Assembly: GCA_002633005.1 (NCBI GenBank)
Contig: NMRA01000005.1
Span: 2,017,739 to 2,081,738, forward strand
Length of the DNA: 64,000 bases
Reading direction: 5' to 3'
Source: Phoronis australis
Lineage: Eukaryota; Phoronida; Phoronidae
This document shows, piece after piece, positions 48,151-61,500 of this stretch. Each line of letters opens with the position of its first letter. Within the stretch, counting starts at the first letter, position 1. Under the pieces are notes generated by a model, which was not told the origin of the DNA, made no database searches, and saw only the letters and a list, made by a program, of their open reading frames with translations. The position numbers and the translations under genes were made by a program.

Positions 48151-50245
48151 GAAACAAGAAAAGCAGATTCGGTATACTTGGGACTAACAACATTTGTGCC
48201 CCCAAACAAACTCTATTACTTGGAAGCATTGACTGATAACTAATGATGATATGAAATTCCATTCCCTGCTGTATTTAGAGGGTTTACTCTGGCGTGTATG
48301 GCGTGTAAATGATTGCAATTTAGGTTTTGTAACCGGTACCTGCATTTTTTACCCTCTTGATTAGACCCTGCGTCATCTTTTGAGAGTGAGAGTAGGTTTT
48401 CCGCGCATGCCCAGTCTAAGTTTCCTGTTTTAACGTCAATGTGAACAGCCAAGTGAAGTTCGATTGCATCTGCTTTTTAAGCGTTTACTTTGCCTTGCTC
48501 CTCGCCCAATAGGATTACAAAGCAACAAAATTTGTTGCTAATTCTAAAAACTTATAATGAAGTTAAACCAATTTCGACAATTTGTTGTGACGTGTACGCA
48601 ACCTTGTGAAAGAACAGCAGTTTATTGAAGAATCGGCGAAAAAAGAAACAAGTCAATAGGTGACGCAATATTTCATAGCGCCGAAAGCCGACGCAAAAAA
48701 TTGCACCACAGTTTTAGCATCAAAATGACGTTAGAACGCAATTTTTTCCAACACCGGTAAATAATTTAGTTTACCCAAAGAAGAGTATAGTTGACAGTTA
48801 TTTTGTGTCAGATTTTATCTGGTCAGTTTTTTACCCATATCGGCGCTTTGCAGCAAGACTAGGTTTGATGTTGAGCCTGTATGGATAGTATCGCCCTTTT
48901 TGTCGATGTAATTTCAGTCTACTTCCCGTCGTCGGTTATGTCGGTATTTCTTTCCTCCCTATGATTTGCTTGTGAGGTAACGCGTCGTGTGCAATTGTTC
49001 ACGTTTTCAGTGCGTTTAGTCTAGTTTGAGTAGCCTTTGCGTCAGTAGGTACCGTGTTTTGCAAGGGTCTAGTCTGCTGTAGTTTCTTGTCGTCTCAATA
49101 GATGGCGATGTCGGTAGTGTCGTTTGCGTGTCCGTAGAACTTCGGTTGTTTTGAAGACCTTTGGCGCAGTTTTGACATCGTGATTAAGTAACGATTGTCA
49201 CTTATTTTGGTGACTTCTTGCACATTAGTATGGACCGTATATTAACGTAGTTTTGTTGTTTTCTCTACTCCAGTTTCTTATAATGTGACCATGAGTGAAA
49301 ACGAACGTCAACGATTTTAACAAGTAAACTAAATACCGTGATCATCAATGATAAAGGTTGATCAAACTTAACATTTCCCTATTTCATAACACCCAGCCAA
49401 TTAACTGTTAACAATCAAACGGGTGAAGTCCGAGCCTGATGCTACATGTCCGTGGAACTTTTTGAGAAGGCATGATAGGACGTCGGATCAGAAGACACTC
49501 CGGACATTCTTCGTCCAAACATTGAACCATTGATCGTAATTTAGACAAAATTTGGCGTAAATATATGATTCAGATGTTCATTCACTGCAGCTGTGTTGAC
49601 CACGTCTGTCCTATCGTTTTAAAACCCCCACACATTAGTCAGACGTTGGCGTTTTTTAAAAATGTATATATTAATCACTATCATAACCTTGACACAGATA
49701 CACATCAGTTAATCCTTGTGGGAAAACACACTTATAATCCAACGTCTGACACTCTAAAGGACTGACTTCCTCATACGAATTGTGGATTCTTTTACAGTTC
49801 ACACGATTAAATCCTCCACTGCCTTCATCATTTTTATAGTTCACAAAATATAGCTGCACCTGCAGTCTCGGTACTCTAATGGCGGTTCCGTGAAATATCA
49901 GAATTGTCACAAAAATAAAATTTCATGGAAACATGAATATTTCACGCTTCCTCTTAAAATGCAAAGATATGGTACCCGGTGAGTTCAACAAAAAGTTAGA
50001 GGATGGGTCTGTTGTGTTTTTGAAATGTGCAATATCATTACTATCACTTTCATAAGCTGAACTGACCTCGTTTTTGCTATCAGAAATGTGTCATCATGAT
50101 GCGCAGATTCCTTCTGACCGCAAACCCGTTATCTATTCTGAAAATAAAATTGTCGTGTAAGGTCTACCACATGTACCCGACCGTTTACAAATACACTTAA
50201 CGCAGACAAAGTGTTAAACGCTTTAAACAAAATGGAGGACAAAAC

Positions 50246-50839
50246 ACAACTGCACACGAAGGCTACAAGAAGGATTTTTTTTTTAGTTTACATTGCCTTG
50301 TATTATAGACGACTATTCTGGGCCATTGTTATTTCTGTTTTACACGTAAAGTGTGGGCTACAGTTAGATGGAGAAAATTTCGATTTGGATGTGTCACCAA
50401 AACAAACCGGGTCGCAGGTAGCGGGGGACTAGGGGCAGGTGCCACCAATAATTGAAGGCGTCAGGGCTAAACCTAACCAGACAGCCTCTGCATGGATCCG
50501 AAACTATCGACAAACTATTTGTAGGGCTTTGAACCAAGGCAAGTCTAAACCGTGACAAACAGCATAGGCGTGGGTGCGGGTAGTTGAGAAAAAAATTAGA
50601 CAGCGAAAGACGTAGAAGGGAGAAAATTTAGGAGAACATTTGCCAACTACCAGTGCTTGATTTATCCTTTGGGGGCCGTAGCAATGACACGGTTGTTAGG
50701 GGATCCATTTTTGCTGCATAAGTCATCTTCACCCACAACTTTTGCAGGGTATATTAATTCACTGGTTTTTAAAATCAATAACACAATTTTAGGGAAGGCA
50801 AAACTGTTACACATTTCTACAGGGACCCCTCCCTAGCAA
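50246..50839. other. No recognisable gene; breakpoint region in unit 2
   Basis: Unit homology stops at about 50,245 (GGACAAAACACAACTG) and resumes only at 56,938. This stretch has no match elsewhere in the window and no gene. Confidence 0.45.
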
Positions 50840-51172
50840 GGGAAAATGGGGTCATACATTACTCCCCCACTTTTTGTTTTTTTCTCAAAATTATTTTTCA
50901 GATAGCACCAATTGCTGCTCATTTCATGATGATAAAATCTCCAATGTTTTTCCCATAAATGTAGTATCTTACGAAAGGCACTTCTTTTGAAGATCTTATT
51001 AGGAATTGTTTGTAAGGAACCCGCACTTGTCGGACAGACTGAACTCAACAAGGTACTCAAAGACTCAATCATTGGTGATCTTAAATAATCAGTGATTTTT
51101 AGAATTCAAGATTAACAGATAAACCGGCGTTATAGCTACCAGCTCTGACTAAACACTAATACATCCAGTGCT

Positions 51173-51283
51173 GTAGTGGGGCGTAGACGCGCGTAGGCGC
51201 AGCCAACCACCTTTTGACATTTAAACGTAGCGCCTACGTACAGTAAGTTACATTATGGTGGGGCGTAGGCGCAGCCAACCATC
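51173..51283. repeat. Tandem repeat of hairpin-forming units, copy 1
   Basis: Units of about 75-83 bases begin TGGGGCGTAGGCGCAGCCAA and carry GTAGCGCCTACGTAC about 30 bases later. GCGTAGGCGC and GCGCCTACGT therefore pair within each unit. The second unit is cut by the deletion junction. Confidence 0.7.
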
Positions 51284-53273
51284 AAGTTTGTCTAAGGCCA
51301 CCAGAAACTGGGTTACCGTTTTAACGAGGGTACTTCACTCTTTCAAAGTATTCTTCCAAACCATGACAATAATAAAATGAACTTCCCTCAAACTGGGCCA
51401 TGATAACATGGATCGTGACCTTAGGGCCATCGCAAACGGATACGATGTAGGTACGAGCCCGAGCTGCCGTCTCAAATGAGTCACAGATAAGTTGACCTGA
51501 ATTATGTATCCAATTATCAGTCAACTGAGGGGTAACTTTTCAAAGGTGCTGTAAACCCACGCCTTCTGCCACACAAAAAAAAAAGATTTTTGTCGCTTAC
51601 CGATACAGAAAACGGTGTCACAACTTTGAAACAATTACAGGTCGTTAGCGCTTCAGATCTCGCTTATATTATGTATTACTGTTGCCTATCACGCCCTCAA
51701 CGAGGTTTACTCCGTCTATGAAGCAGTACGACTGTCTCGGGCATTTCCAATTCATTTCATTAAGTTTTAATTAAGTTAAAAAGTATGAAATTACATGACC
51801 TTGCGAAGTACGTGATTGGTAGGGGCTTTAACTACAGAAGCTCCCAATAAGGTCCGTCAAAATATTATCTAGTCTGACTCCCTTTGCCATTGCCACGGCC
51901 AAGTTCACTTTCTACTTATAGCAAATCTGTCTTGTAGGTTATGTGAATTTCAATTCACGTTTGCAGAACTAACGCGACAGTGCCGCCTTCGAGCAATCAC
52001 CCAACGTATGAATGTACCTAGATTTACGACCTTCATTTGCAAAAAGCTTTCCACGCAATTCGAGCCTAAAGAGCACTACCATCCCAAGTCCATGGCTGGG
52101 GTAGCTGGATTTAGTTGAGCCTTCTTTCTGTCCTAGTTTATACATCATTTAAACTGAGAATGTGAGTAGTTCAAGCAAATACTAAGAAATCGATGACATG
52201 GATCGGGGACTAGCAGAAGTGAAATTGGCACGCTTAAACAAAATAAATACCCGTATGAGACACTATACCGTAGCTAGAAGTTCGACAACTAAGTCAATAT
52301 AATTTCCAAATACGTGGGTTTTGTTCACACACTATAAAACTATGTATTTGAAATAGTGCGATTCCGTTTGCATCAACAGTTGTACGGTAATTATATTTAA
52401 AGTATGCATTCATGGGCATATTCTTTACTCAACGTTTTGGAGGACGCTTCCAAACCATGCGCATCCGCCGTGACCATGCGTATTAGGCCTAATAGGCCTA
52501 CTACCGACTGGAGAGCCGCCACCAGAGTGAAGTGAGAGTTTACAATACTTCCCTACCACGCTCCTATTATGTTAATATTCGATTTCAATTTATCATTAGT
52601 ACCTTCAGTTAATATTTACTTATGTAGTGAGAAGAACCGTGACCAAACTTTGCAGCTCTCTGATAATGCTCACTGTTAGTGTTCTGAACTAATTGTTCTC
52701 GTGTACTGCATGCTCGACGTATGGTGCCGCCGTGAAACGAATGCAAACAACTTGCAGAACGGCTAAACGCTCAAAAACTTCATTGGGAGACGGATTGAAG
52801 CTTCTTGCAACGAATAGAACTATCATCGAATTCAAAGCAACGGGTAAGGCGAAATTCCTGGGCGAAGTACAGAGAAAGTCAAAATGTTCTTGATAGTTCG
52901 TATACGCTGGGTCAACATGGCAGTATGGCAGCGGCATCTCGAGGAATCGGATAGGTATATAGAAGAGGCAACTTTGACCAAAATATGGGTCGAATATTAT
53001 ATCGTCGCTGGATTCCTACTCAAAACCAGGATGGCCATAAAAACAAACACTTACCAGCTCGTGGTACGTGCACCTTGTTTTACAAACTTTCCGTTGCTAC
53101 GCAAGACAACCAACACCGGTGGACATAAATATTGTATGACGCATGTCACATGGGTGACCTAGCGTCTCTTGATAGTCAAGCTATATTTCTATAAATATCC
53201 TTTCGGAAGTTCTCGGGATTTCCCACGTCGTGTTTAGGTTATTTGCTGGAATTGCCGTAGGGCCAAAATTAGA

Positions 53274-53417
53274 GTATACGCTGAAGGATTTAGAGGGGGG
53301 CCAAGGGGGCCATGCCCCCCCCAAATTGGGGAGTGCCAATGTCTCACAGGCAAAATCCTGGCTACTACTCTGCCCTGCCCCCCCCCAATTCAAAATCCTG
53401 GATCCGCCCATGGTATA
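53274..53417. mobile_element. G+C-rich miniature element with 5-bp target duplication (nested copy 1)
   Basis: Element 53,279-53,412 flanked by GTATA on both sides. The right end is CCTGGATCCGCCCATG. Relative to its counterpart at 59,400 it has lost about 25 bases after GGGGGCCATGCCCCCC. Unit 1 has no insertion here (about 38,085). Confidence 0.8.
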
Positions 53418-53837
53418 GATAAGGTAATTGAAAGTTCTTCAAAGGCTCCTGGATTTTATGCTACGTGATCACGCTCATGGGTGACGGTGTCAACACTGGT
53501 TTGATTTATTAATAACAAGCTAGCAAGTAAATACAACATTGAAGATAGACCCTAGGAAGTATAACATAATTTCCAGACGAATTAAAATGCATATTGAAAT
53601 CTAGCCTACATGAACATGCTTAATCGTCCAAAAGCCGCAATTCGTGAAGGGGACATTGTTCGGGTGGAATCTGGCGGTTTTCCAAACAAATGCTATTGAT
53701 GGACCCATGGAAACCAAATATGTTAAAGCACCTGATTGAGCGGGCTAATTTATAATAGGAAAAAAACGTGAACAATGCCACTGTGTTGGATAATTTAAAT
53801 ACACGTTGATCATTGTTCAGCCGTTGTCACTCGTGAA

Positions 53838-53838
53838 N
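53838..53838. other. Single-N assembly join
   Basis: Left of the N the sequence is duplicated unit DNA. Right of it the sequence is unrelated to what follows the same block at 59,985 or 38,515, which read on as TGTGTA. It is therefore a contig join, not a simple miscalled base. Confidence 0.85.
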
Positions 53839-55464
53839 GGCGGGCGCCGTGGTCTGGTCGCAAGTCCGTTTGAAGACACACTCACTCACATTGAGAAAGT
53901 GACCGCATTCGCGCAAAGTGTACAGTACCAGAAATTGCGGGGAGGCTGTTCTTTCACAACAAAGTCTTGCGGGACTCGTGCGATGTTCAATAGGCCTCCT
54001 ATGGAGCCCTAGTTCCGACCTCAACATCTACCGTCTGTCTACGTGCAATAAGCACACTGCCGTCTTCTATACTGGAAATTTCCGCAGAAAGGCTCACCCG
54101 ATGAAACGCTCATGCCTATGGGCATTTATTTGATATTAGTACTTCGGGTTTCAAGCGTTCAGACATTGGGACGTTTATTTCAAAATTGCAAGAGATGCAA
54201 ATAGGTCCTGGGATGCTTCGTCAAGGTTTGAAGCAGTCCATGATGAACGGATCAAATTTAGTTGCGCATGTAAGTCTTTTGAATGGACTTGGCAACCTCA
54301 AGGGTCTTAGTGCCAACTGAACTGCGAAACGAGATGCTGACATTGTAGAGGCTTAAAAGCTCATTGACACAGCAGTTGACGAAGTGCAAGCGTTGGGAAC
54401 AAACATCGCAGATATCTGGGTAGAATGGTTCCAAGACGAGGAAATCATTGGATCCGATATACAAATTCCTCAGCAGTCTAGATAACAGAAGGATAGGACT
54501 AACGTATGAGTAACCACTGGGGATTGAAATTTTAGAGAGAAGTTTTCAATTCAAATTTTTTTGCATAGTACACTTTAGGTCTCGCGTTGGACCAGGCCAG
54601 CTTGATTTGTGTAGATGTTGAGTTTCAGTGTACTTCTGGTCCCCCGGCGAACTAGTCTTGTGATTTTTTTTACCAAAGTGTGCTTTGTAAAACTATTTAT
54701 CTCAGCCAGTACTGTTTGGTCCCGCGACAGATCGACTATTTTTATAGGGATAATAAGCACAGGTGTACTCTTGGTCTCGTGACGGACTAGGTCAGCTTTT
54801 TGTGTACTCTCAGTGTACATCTGGTCCCTCTGCAAACTAGTCCAGTGTATCTTTTCACCACTGTTCTGGATGTTTTGGTTTCGTGAAACTGTTTTCAGAT
54901 AATTTGTTTCCTGATAGATTTGACGTTTTTCAATTGTTGTCAACGTGATTCAGCTTAATAAAGTGATACCTAATTATTTATTGTCGCTTTTGATAATAGA
55001 CTATGAGAGTTGAGAGCACCATCGTTCGCCAGTTTTTCTCGCAACGAGACAGAACACATGTTTATTTCCGGACTAACAGTACAGGTCTTCGTTCTTAAAC
55101 AACTTGAGGCTGCTGTTACGCGATCATCTGTTATTCAAGTTTTTACGCCCCGTCGGTGCTCCTTAATTATGCTCTTGAATATTTGGAAATTGTCTAAACC
55201 CCTGTATACACACCACACTTTTTCGTATACGACTTTTCGCATGCTAAAAAGGTGTGTGTAAGCAGATGTTCCAACAAAAAGTTTTGCTGGTGGCGTGACT
55301 CATACCCAGTTGTGCACAATATGGTTCCACGAAACATGTGCCAAATTCATGTGGCGAAATCGAGAAGGGTTTTTAATTATCTTAAGAAAATTTCCAGAGA
55401 CATGTTAAGTGCCAGAAACTTACCAGGATGCATGGAAAGTTCACTATTTGGCATCAAAAACAAA
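53839..55464. other. No recognisable gene; degenerate tandem repeat at 54,570-54,860
   Basis: About five copies of a TGGTCCCGCGACGGACTAG-like motif, spaced 52-80 bases, with GTGTACTCT-like blocks between them, lie at 54,570-54,860. A 122-codon minus-strand frame runs across them (repeating variants of LVRRxTRST) and is best seen as a product of the repeat. A minus-strand frame at 54,258-54,464 (MYIGSNDFLVLEPF...) has protein-like composition but no family or splice support. Confidence 0.4.
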
Positions 55465-55587
55465 AAAATTTCTTACACGGGAGGGGAAACCCCCTCCCGA
55501 CCTCCCCCCGCTCGGCGCCACGCGCCTAGGATTCGACCTTGGCGAGAATCCTGAACCCCCCTTGCTGAAAACGTAGATCCGCCACTG
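55465..55587. mobile_element. G+C-rich miniature element, partial
   Basis: Contains CCCTCCCGACCTCCCCCCGC and ends GTAGATCCGCCACTG. It closely resembles 10,984-11,120. The left terminus is not defined. Confidence 0.6.
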
Positions 55588-55916
55588 ATGGGGTCATACA
55601 TTACTCCCCACATTTTGTTTTTTCTCAAATTGTTTTTCAGATAGCACCAATTGCTGCTCATTTCATGATGATAAAATCTCCATTGTTTTTCCCATAAATG
55701 TAGTATCTTACGAAAGGCACTTCTTTTGAAGATCTTACTAGGAATTGTTTGTAAGGAACCCACACATGTCGGACAGACTGAACTCAACAAGGTACTCAAA
55801 GGCTCAAAATACTGCATCATTAGTGATCTTAAATAATCAGTGATTTTTAGAATTCAAGTTTAACAGATAAACCGTTATAGCTACCAGCTCTGACTAAACA
55901 CTAATACATCCAGTGC

Positions 55917-56078
55917 TGTAGTGGGGCGTAGGCGCAGCCAACCACCTTTTGACATTTAAACGTAGCGCCTACGTACAGTGAGCTACATTTTATGGTGGAG
56001 CGTAGGCGCAGCCAACCATCTTTTTACATTTTTACATCTTAACGTAGCGCTTACGCACAGTAAGTGACGGTATAGTGG
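55917..56078. repeat. Tandem repeat of hairpin-forming units, copy 2
   Basis: Two units beginning TGGGGCGTAGGCGCAGCCAA and TGGAGCGTAGGCGCAGCCAA, each followed by a complementary GTAGCGCCTACG or GTAGCGCTTACG. The start of a third (TAGTGGGGCGAAG) is also visible. Confidence 0.75.
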
Positions 56079-59000
56079 GGCGAAGTTTTGATGCAGTAGT
56101 GAACGGAATCGTTGCACTGCTGCGCTGACGACAGCAATGTTGCCGAATACTCCGGCGCACGTGACCATACGTCCTAGACAATTGATTCAAAAAGTTGCGA
56201 ACTTGGAGTGGCATTGACTTGACGATGCTGAGCAGTCGTTTTGCTCTATTCTGGGCATCTTGGACCCCATAGTATCCAGGACAAAGCATCTACTTGTGTA
56301 ACGTCGTGTTTGTGTAATTAGTCTCTGAACTGTACGATCAGTAGGAAACACATGTTCACCGAGTAATGAAATTTTAGATTAATATTTCAAGATAAAGTAG
56401 CAATAATTATGGTGTCATATAGACAGATATAGGGCCGAGGACCGAAGGGCCCGAGAACACACCCCTCAGTGGACTAAAAACGCCGCCAGCATATCGTTTC
56501 TGGGCGTTACGCGCCTATTTTCATTTAAAATTATGTTCCCCCCATTTAGAGACCGCTTGGAATGCATGCGGACCTTTGCCTTCCTATGTGGTTCGGCTCC
56601 CGCTTCCTGCGACATCCAAGATTCGTCACTGCAGACACGAAGTAAATACCCACTCTTGACTAAAAAAATGGCCTGAACGTTAGTGAGTCAGGTTTTGCGA
56701 ACTCAATGCACTTTTAAAATTCAATACTCAATGTGATACGGTGGGCATTGGCTACTTACAACTAATTTTACCACTACAGCACTGAATAAATGTGACACAT
56801 TTCTTGGTAATCTCGTCTCCCATATACTCCCGGTTGCCCGTCAGGAATCTGCGAGCGTACCTTTGGGCTGATTCATAGACGATTTCATGCTAATCAGAAA
56901 CTTATCTTGTGATAACTTATTAAACTTCAGCGAACTTAGTTGCAGGCTGAAGTTGGGAAAATCTCTACCATCTGACGATAGTTGCCTATCTAAAGTCGAA
57001 CTCTCATTGATAATGATGAAATTCAGACAGTTCTACAGGGCGTCCTTAAAATGTACAACAGTTCAATTATTAATTGACTTAGGGACAAAATTGATGGCTT
57101 AAATTCATAAACAGGGGATTAAAAAGGAAATACGTCATCAAATTAAACTCATTGCTTATTAACTTTAGAAGATTAATTGTCTAGTTTGCCTTCCTTGGTG
57201 TTTTTTAGATTGGAGCACGGTATTTTGCAGTAGACGCTCGTTCTCCAAACTCATGTGTCGTTTGTTTGCTATTCCCAGGCATATAAAGCACGTGATGGCT
57301 CACGCACTAACAAGGTGTAACCAAACAGTAGGCTCGGGCGCAGAATCTGGTCCGCGGGAACTGAATTTGAACACCGTGAACACTAGTTCATTTTGGGACA
57401 GCCTGTATTTTTTCAGGATCATTCAAGTTTGTCTAAGACCATCAGAAACTGGGTTACCGTTTTAACGAGGGTACTTCACCCTTTCAAAGTTTTCTTCCAA
57501 ACCATGACAATAATAAAATGAACTTCCCTCAAGCAGGGCCATGATAACATGGATCGTGACCTTAGGGCCATCGCAAACGGATACATAGGTACGAGCCCGA
57601 GCTGCCGTCTCAAATGAGTCACAGATAAGTTGACCTGAATTACGTATCCAATTATCAGTCAAGTGAGGGGTAACTTTTCAAAGGTGCTGTAAACCTACGC
57701 CTTCTGCCACACAAAATAGATTTTTGTCGCTTACCGATACAAAAAACGGTGTCACAACTTTGAAACAATTACAGGTCGTTAGCGCTTCAGATCTCGCCTT
57801 TATTATGTATTACTGTTGCCTATCACGCCCTCAACGAGGTTTACTCAGTCTATGAAGCAGTACGTCTGTCTCGGGCATTTCCAATTCATTTCATTAAGTT
57901 TAAATTAAGTTAAAAATTATGAAATTACATGACCTTGCGAAGAACGTGATCGGTAGGGGCTTTAACTACAGAAACTCCCAATAAGGTTCGTCAAAATATT
58001 ATCTAGTCTGACTCCTTTTGCCATTGCCACGGCCAAGTTCACTTTGTACTTATAGCAAATCTGTCTTGTAGGTTATGTGAATTTAAATTCACGTTTGCAG
58101 AACTAACGCGACAGTGCCGGCTTCGAGCAATCACCCAACGTATGAATGTACCTAGATTTACGACCTTCATTTGCAAAAAGCTTTCCACGCAATTCGAGCC
58201 TAAAGAGCACTACCATCCCAAGTCCATGGCTGGGGTAGCTGGATTTAGTTGAGCCTTCTTTCTTTCCTAGTTTATACATCATTTAAACTGAGAAAGTGAG
58301 TAGTTCAAGCAAATACTAAGAAATCGATGACATGGATCGGGGACTAGCAGAAGTGAAACTGGCACGCTTAAACAAAATAAATACCCGTATGAGACACTAT
58401 ACCGTAGCTAGAAGTTCGACAACTAAGTCAATATCATTTCCAAATACGTGGGTTTTGTTCACACACTCTAAAACTATGTATTTGAAATAGTGCGATTCCG
58501 TTTGCATCAACAGTTGTACGGTAATTATATTTAAAGTATGCATTCATGGGCATATTCTTTACTCAACGTTTTGAAGGACGCTTCCAAACCATGCGCATCC
58601 GCCGTGACCATGCGTATTAGGCCTAATACTACCGACTGAAGAGCCGCCACCAGAGAGAAGTGAGAGTTTACAACACTTCCCTACAACACTCCTATTATGT
58701 TAATATTCGATTTCAATTTATCTTTAGTGCCTTCAGTTAATATTTACTAATGTAGTGAGAAGAACCGTGACCAAACTTTGCTGCTCTCTCATAATGCTCA
58801 CTGTTAGTGTGCTGAACTAATTGTTCTCGTGTATTGCATGCTCGACGTATGGTGCCGCCGTGAAACGAACGCAAACAACTTGCAAAACGGCTAAACGCTC
58901 AAAAACTTCATTGGGAGACGGATTGAAGCTTCTTGCAACCAATAGAACTATCATCGAATTCAAAGCAACGGGTAAGGCGAAATTTCTGGGCGAAGTACAG

Positions 59001-59394
59001 AGAAAGTCCAAATGTTCTTGATAGTTCGTATACGCTGGGTCAACATGGCAGTATGGCAGCGGCATCTCGAGGTAACGGATAGGTATATAGAGGAGGCAAC
59101 TTTGACAAAAATATAGGTCGAATATTATATCGTCGCTGGATTCCTACTCAAAACCAGGATGGTCATAAAAACAAACACTTACCAGCTCGTGGTACGTGCA
59201 CCTTGTTTTACAAACTTTCCGTTGCGACGCAAGACAACTAACACCGGTGGACATAAATATTGTATGGCGCATGTCACATGGGTGACCTAGCGTCTCTCAA
59301 GCTATATTTCTATAAATATCCTTTCGGAAGTTCTCAGGATTTCCCACATCGTGTTTAGGTTATTTGCTGGAATTGCCGTAGGGCCAAAATTACA

Positions 59395-59565
59395 GTATAC
59401 ACTGGTGGGTTTAGAGGGGGGCCAAAGGGGCCATGCCCCCTCTAAAATTCTCCAAGATTCCATTGGGCAATTGGGGAGTGCCAATGTCTCACAGGTAAAA
59501 TCCTGGCTACTACTCTGCCCTGCCCCCCCCCCCTAACTCAAAATCCTGGATCCGCCCATGGTATA
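59395..59565. mobile_element. G+C-rich miniature element with 5-bp target duplication (nested copy 2)
   Basis: Element 59,400-59,560, starting CACTGGTGGGTTTAGAG and ending CCTGGATCCGCCCATG, flanked by GTATA on both sides. Internal landmarks are GGGCCATGCCCCC and GCCAATGTCTCACAGG. Confidence 0.85.
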
Positions 59566-61500
59566 GATAAGGTAATTGAAAGTTCTTCAAAGGCTCCTGG
59601 ATTTTATGCTACGTGATCACGCTCATGGGTGACGATGTCGACACTGATTTGATTTATTAATAACAAGCCAGCAAGTAAATACAACAATGAAGATAGACCC
59701 TACGAAGTATAACATAATTTCCAGACGAATTAAAATGCATGTTGAAATCTTGCATACATGAACATGCTTAATCGTCCAAAAGCCGCAATTCGTGAAGGGA
59801 ACATTGTTCGGGTGGAATCTGGCGGTTTTCCAAACAAATGCTATTGATCGACCCATGGAAACCAAATATGTTAAAGCACCTGATTGAGCGGGTTAATTTA
59901 TAATAGGAAAAAAACGTGAACAATGCCACTGTGTTGGACAATTTAAATACACGTTGATCATTGTTCAGCCGTTGTCACTCGTGAATGTGTAGTGTATTAT
60001 TTTGTATAGGGATTATGGTGTGCCTGGGTTTGTACCGCCCAAATTGGTCTTATAAAATCAATACAGTTTTGATTGACAATTGTATTTGCGCATTTTCATG
60101 TGTGCTTACCGATATCTTTCCTAAAGACGACGACGTGAAATTCCATTAATCCCGTTAAAGTCTGCATGTCTAAGCGTATGGTGAACGTGAATTCGGATTT
60201 TCCACCAGATAAAAAATTTTGCTATTTACCCAATTTACCTAATTCGCAATTCTGTCAAAAGGTAAATAGTTGTCGTACAGAAAAAGTGATGTTTATTTTT
60301 AGTTTCATAATCAAATGAATGACAACATACCTGGCTGAGAAAGTTCGGTGTTTTTGTCCCAATAAAGTATCAACTGGCACAATACTATACCAAACGAATA
60401 GAAGGGCAGGTTTCGCCTGGCGCGATCAACTAACAGTGTACATGCGTGTGCGCAATTCAAAACATTTTTTCTACACTTTCACTGATATTCTGCAACAAAA
60501 TGAGCGCACATCGACAGTGAAATGAAATGTTCTACCCGCCTGCAGTCCAACCGATGTGGCCAGAGGAATGGAGGTATGAAACGGTACCAAACACTGAATT
60601 GTAGTCGCACAGATCTTCGAACCTCGGCAACAGCGTGGGTCGTTGTCGTTTACGTGTACATAAACTACCCACACAAGGCATAGTATTATAAAGTCGTTTA
60701 TGTGCTACCGCTGTTCAATGTTTTTGCAGCCTCTTAGGAGTTGAATTAACGAGTGGGTGGGTGGGGGGGGGGGCTCGGGGCTGGGAAATAAGGGCGGGGG
60801 AACATCGGGAAGGGGGAATATGGGTACCGGGGAACAACAGGCCGACCCTTTTCTGACTACAAAAGTTGGGAGTTGGCTTCCACGCCACAGTCATTCGTCT
60901 GGGCATAAGGCTTTGAGTTATCTCCGCTCGCAATAAAATATTTTTTTTAAGTTCACTAGGCAAACGTTCAAAGTACATCTTATCGGGAGATAAGTGTCCT
61001 TGAAAATAACATGATTACGTGTGATTCATTGTGCCAATCACAATGGTTTCTGGTCCTGCGACTAAACGAAAACGTTCATAAGGTACAACTATAGAAAAGT
61101 AATCAGCTTTATGAAGACTATCGTCAAAATATAGGTACAAGGTACCACGGTCCATTGAGCTCCGACAGACCTCGAAGTTGTACACAGCCCAGGTAGTGTT
61201 ATGCTCGTCACCTCGCCGTGTATCAACATGTAGAGCCGAAGACCGGCGGGGGTGCAAGCACATGAAAATCTGGGAGTCACTCACCTGGCCCGTTACAACC
61301 GTTTAAATGAAAAAATCTAATAAATGTCGTTTTATTGCGTAATTCTCCGCCTTGTGTAACAATGAAAAATATGTCGTTTTGAAAACAGTACACTCGTGAC
61401 AGGCACACGTGCCATTTCCTAAATTTTTGCAACATCTCTCGGGAGAGCAGCAAAATTTCTTCTGAGATTCGGTTTGCTGGTAACAAAATTCTAACAAATT

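Larger units (their letters stand above)
50840..53837. repeat. Nested near-identical duplicate, copy 1
   Basis: Matches 55,588-59,985 at roughly 97 percent by eye, except that about 1.4 kb (56,025-57,425 of the other copy) is absent here. The deletion junction is at about 51,283 (GCAGCCAACCATCAAGTTTG). It ends exactly at the single N at 53,838, in GTTGTCACTCGTGAA. Confidence 0.85.
55588..59985. repeat. Nested near-identical duplicate, copy 2
   Basis: Counterpart of 50,840-53,837, including 56,025-57,425, which that copy lacks. The portion 56,938-57,300 matches unit 1 at 36,690-37,080, so copy 2 keeps the ancestral order. Confidence 0.85.

Noticed and set aside
53181-53418. Gly/Pro-rich frames in the miniature elements (also 40,443-40,806 and 59,302-59,536)
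   Set aside because: They are translations of G+C-rich non-coding transposon ends.
54575-54943. 122-codon minus-strand frame
   Set aside because: It follows a degenerate tandem repeat; the repeated residues reflect the DNA repeat and no start or splice context supports it.
52689-59065. 82-codon minus-strand frame MPLPYCHVDPAY... in both nested copies
   Set aside because: Unit 1 keeps the frame open for only ~35 residues, and differences there are mostly non-synonymous, so no selection on a protein is evident. The nested copies are too similar to be informative.
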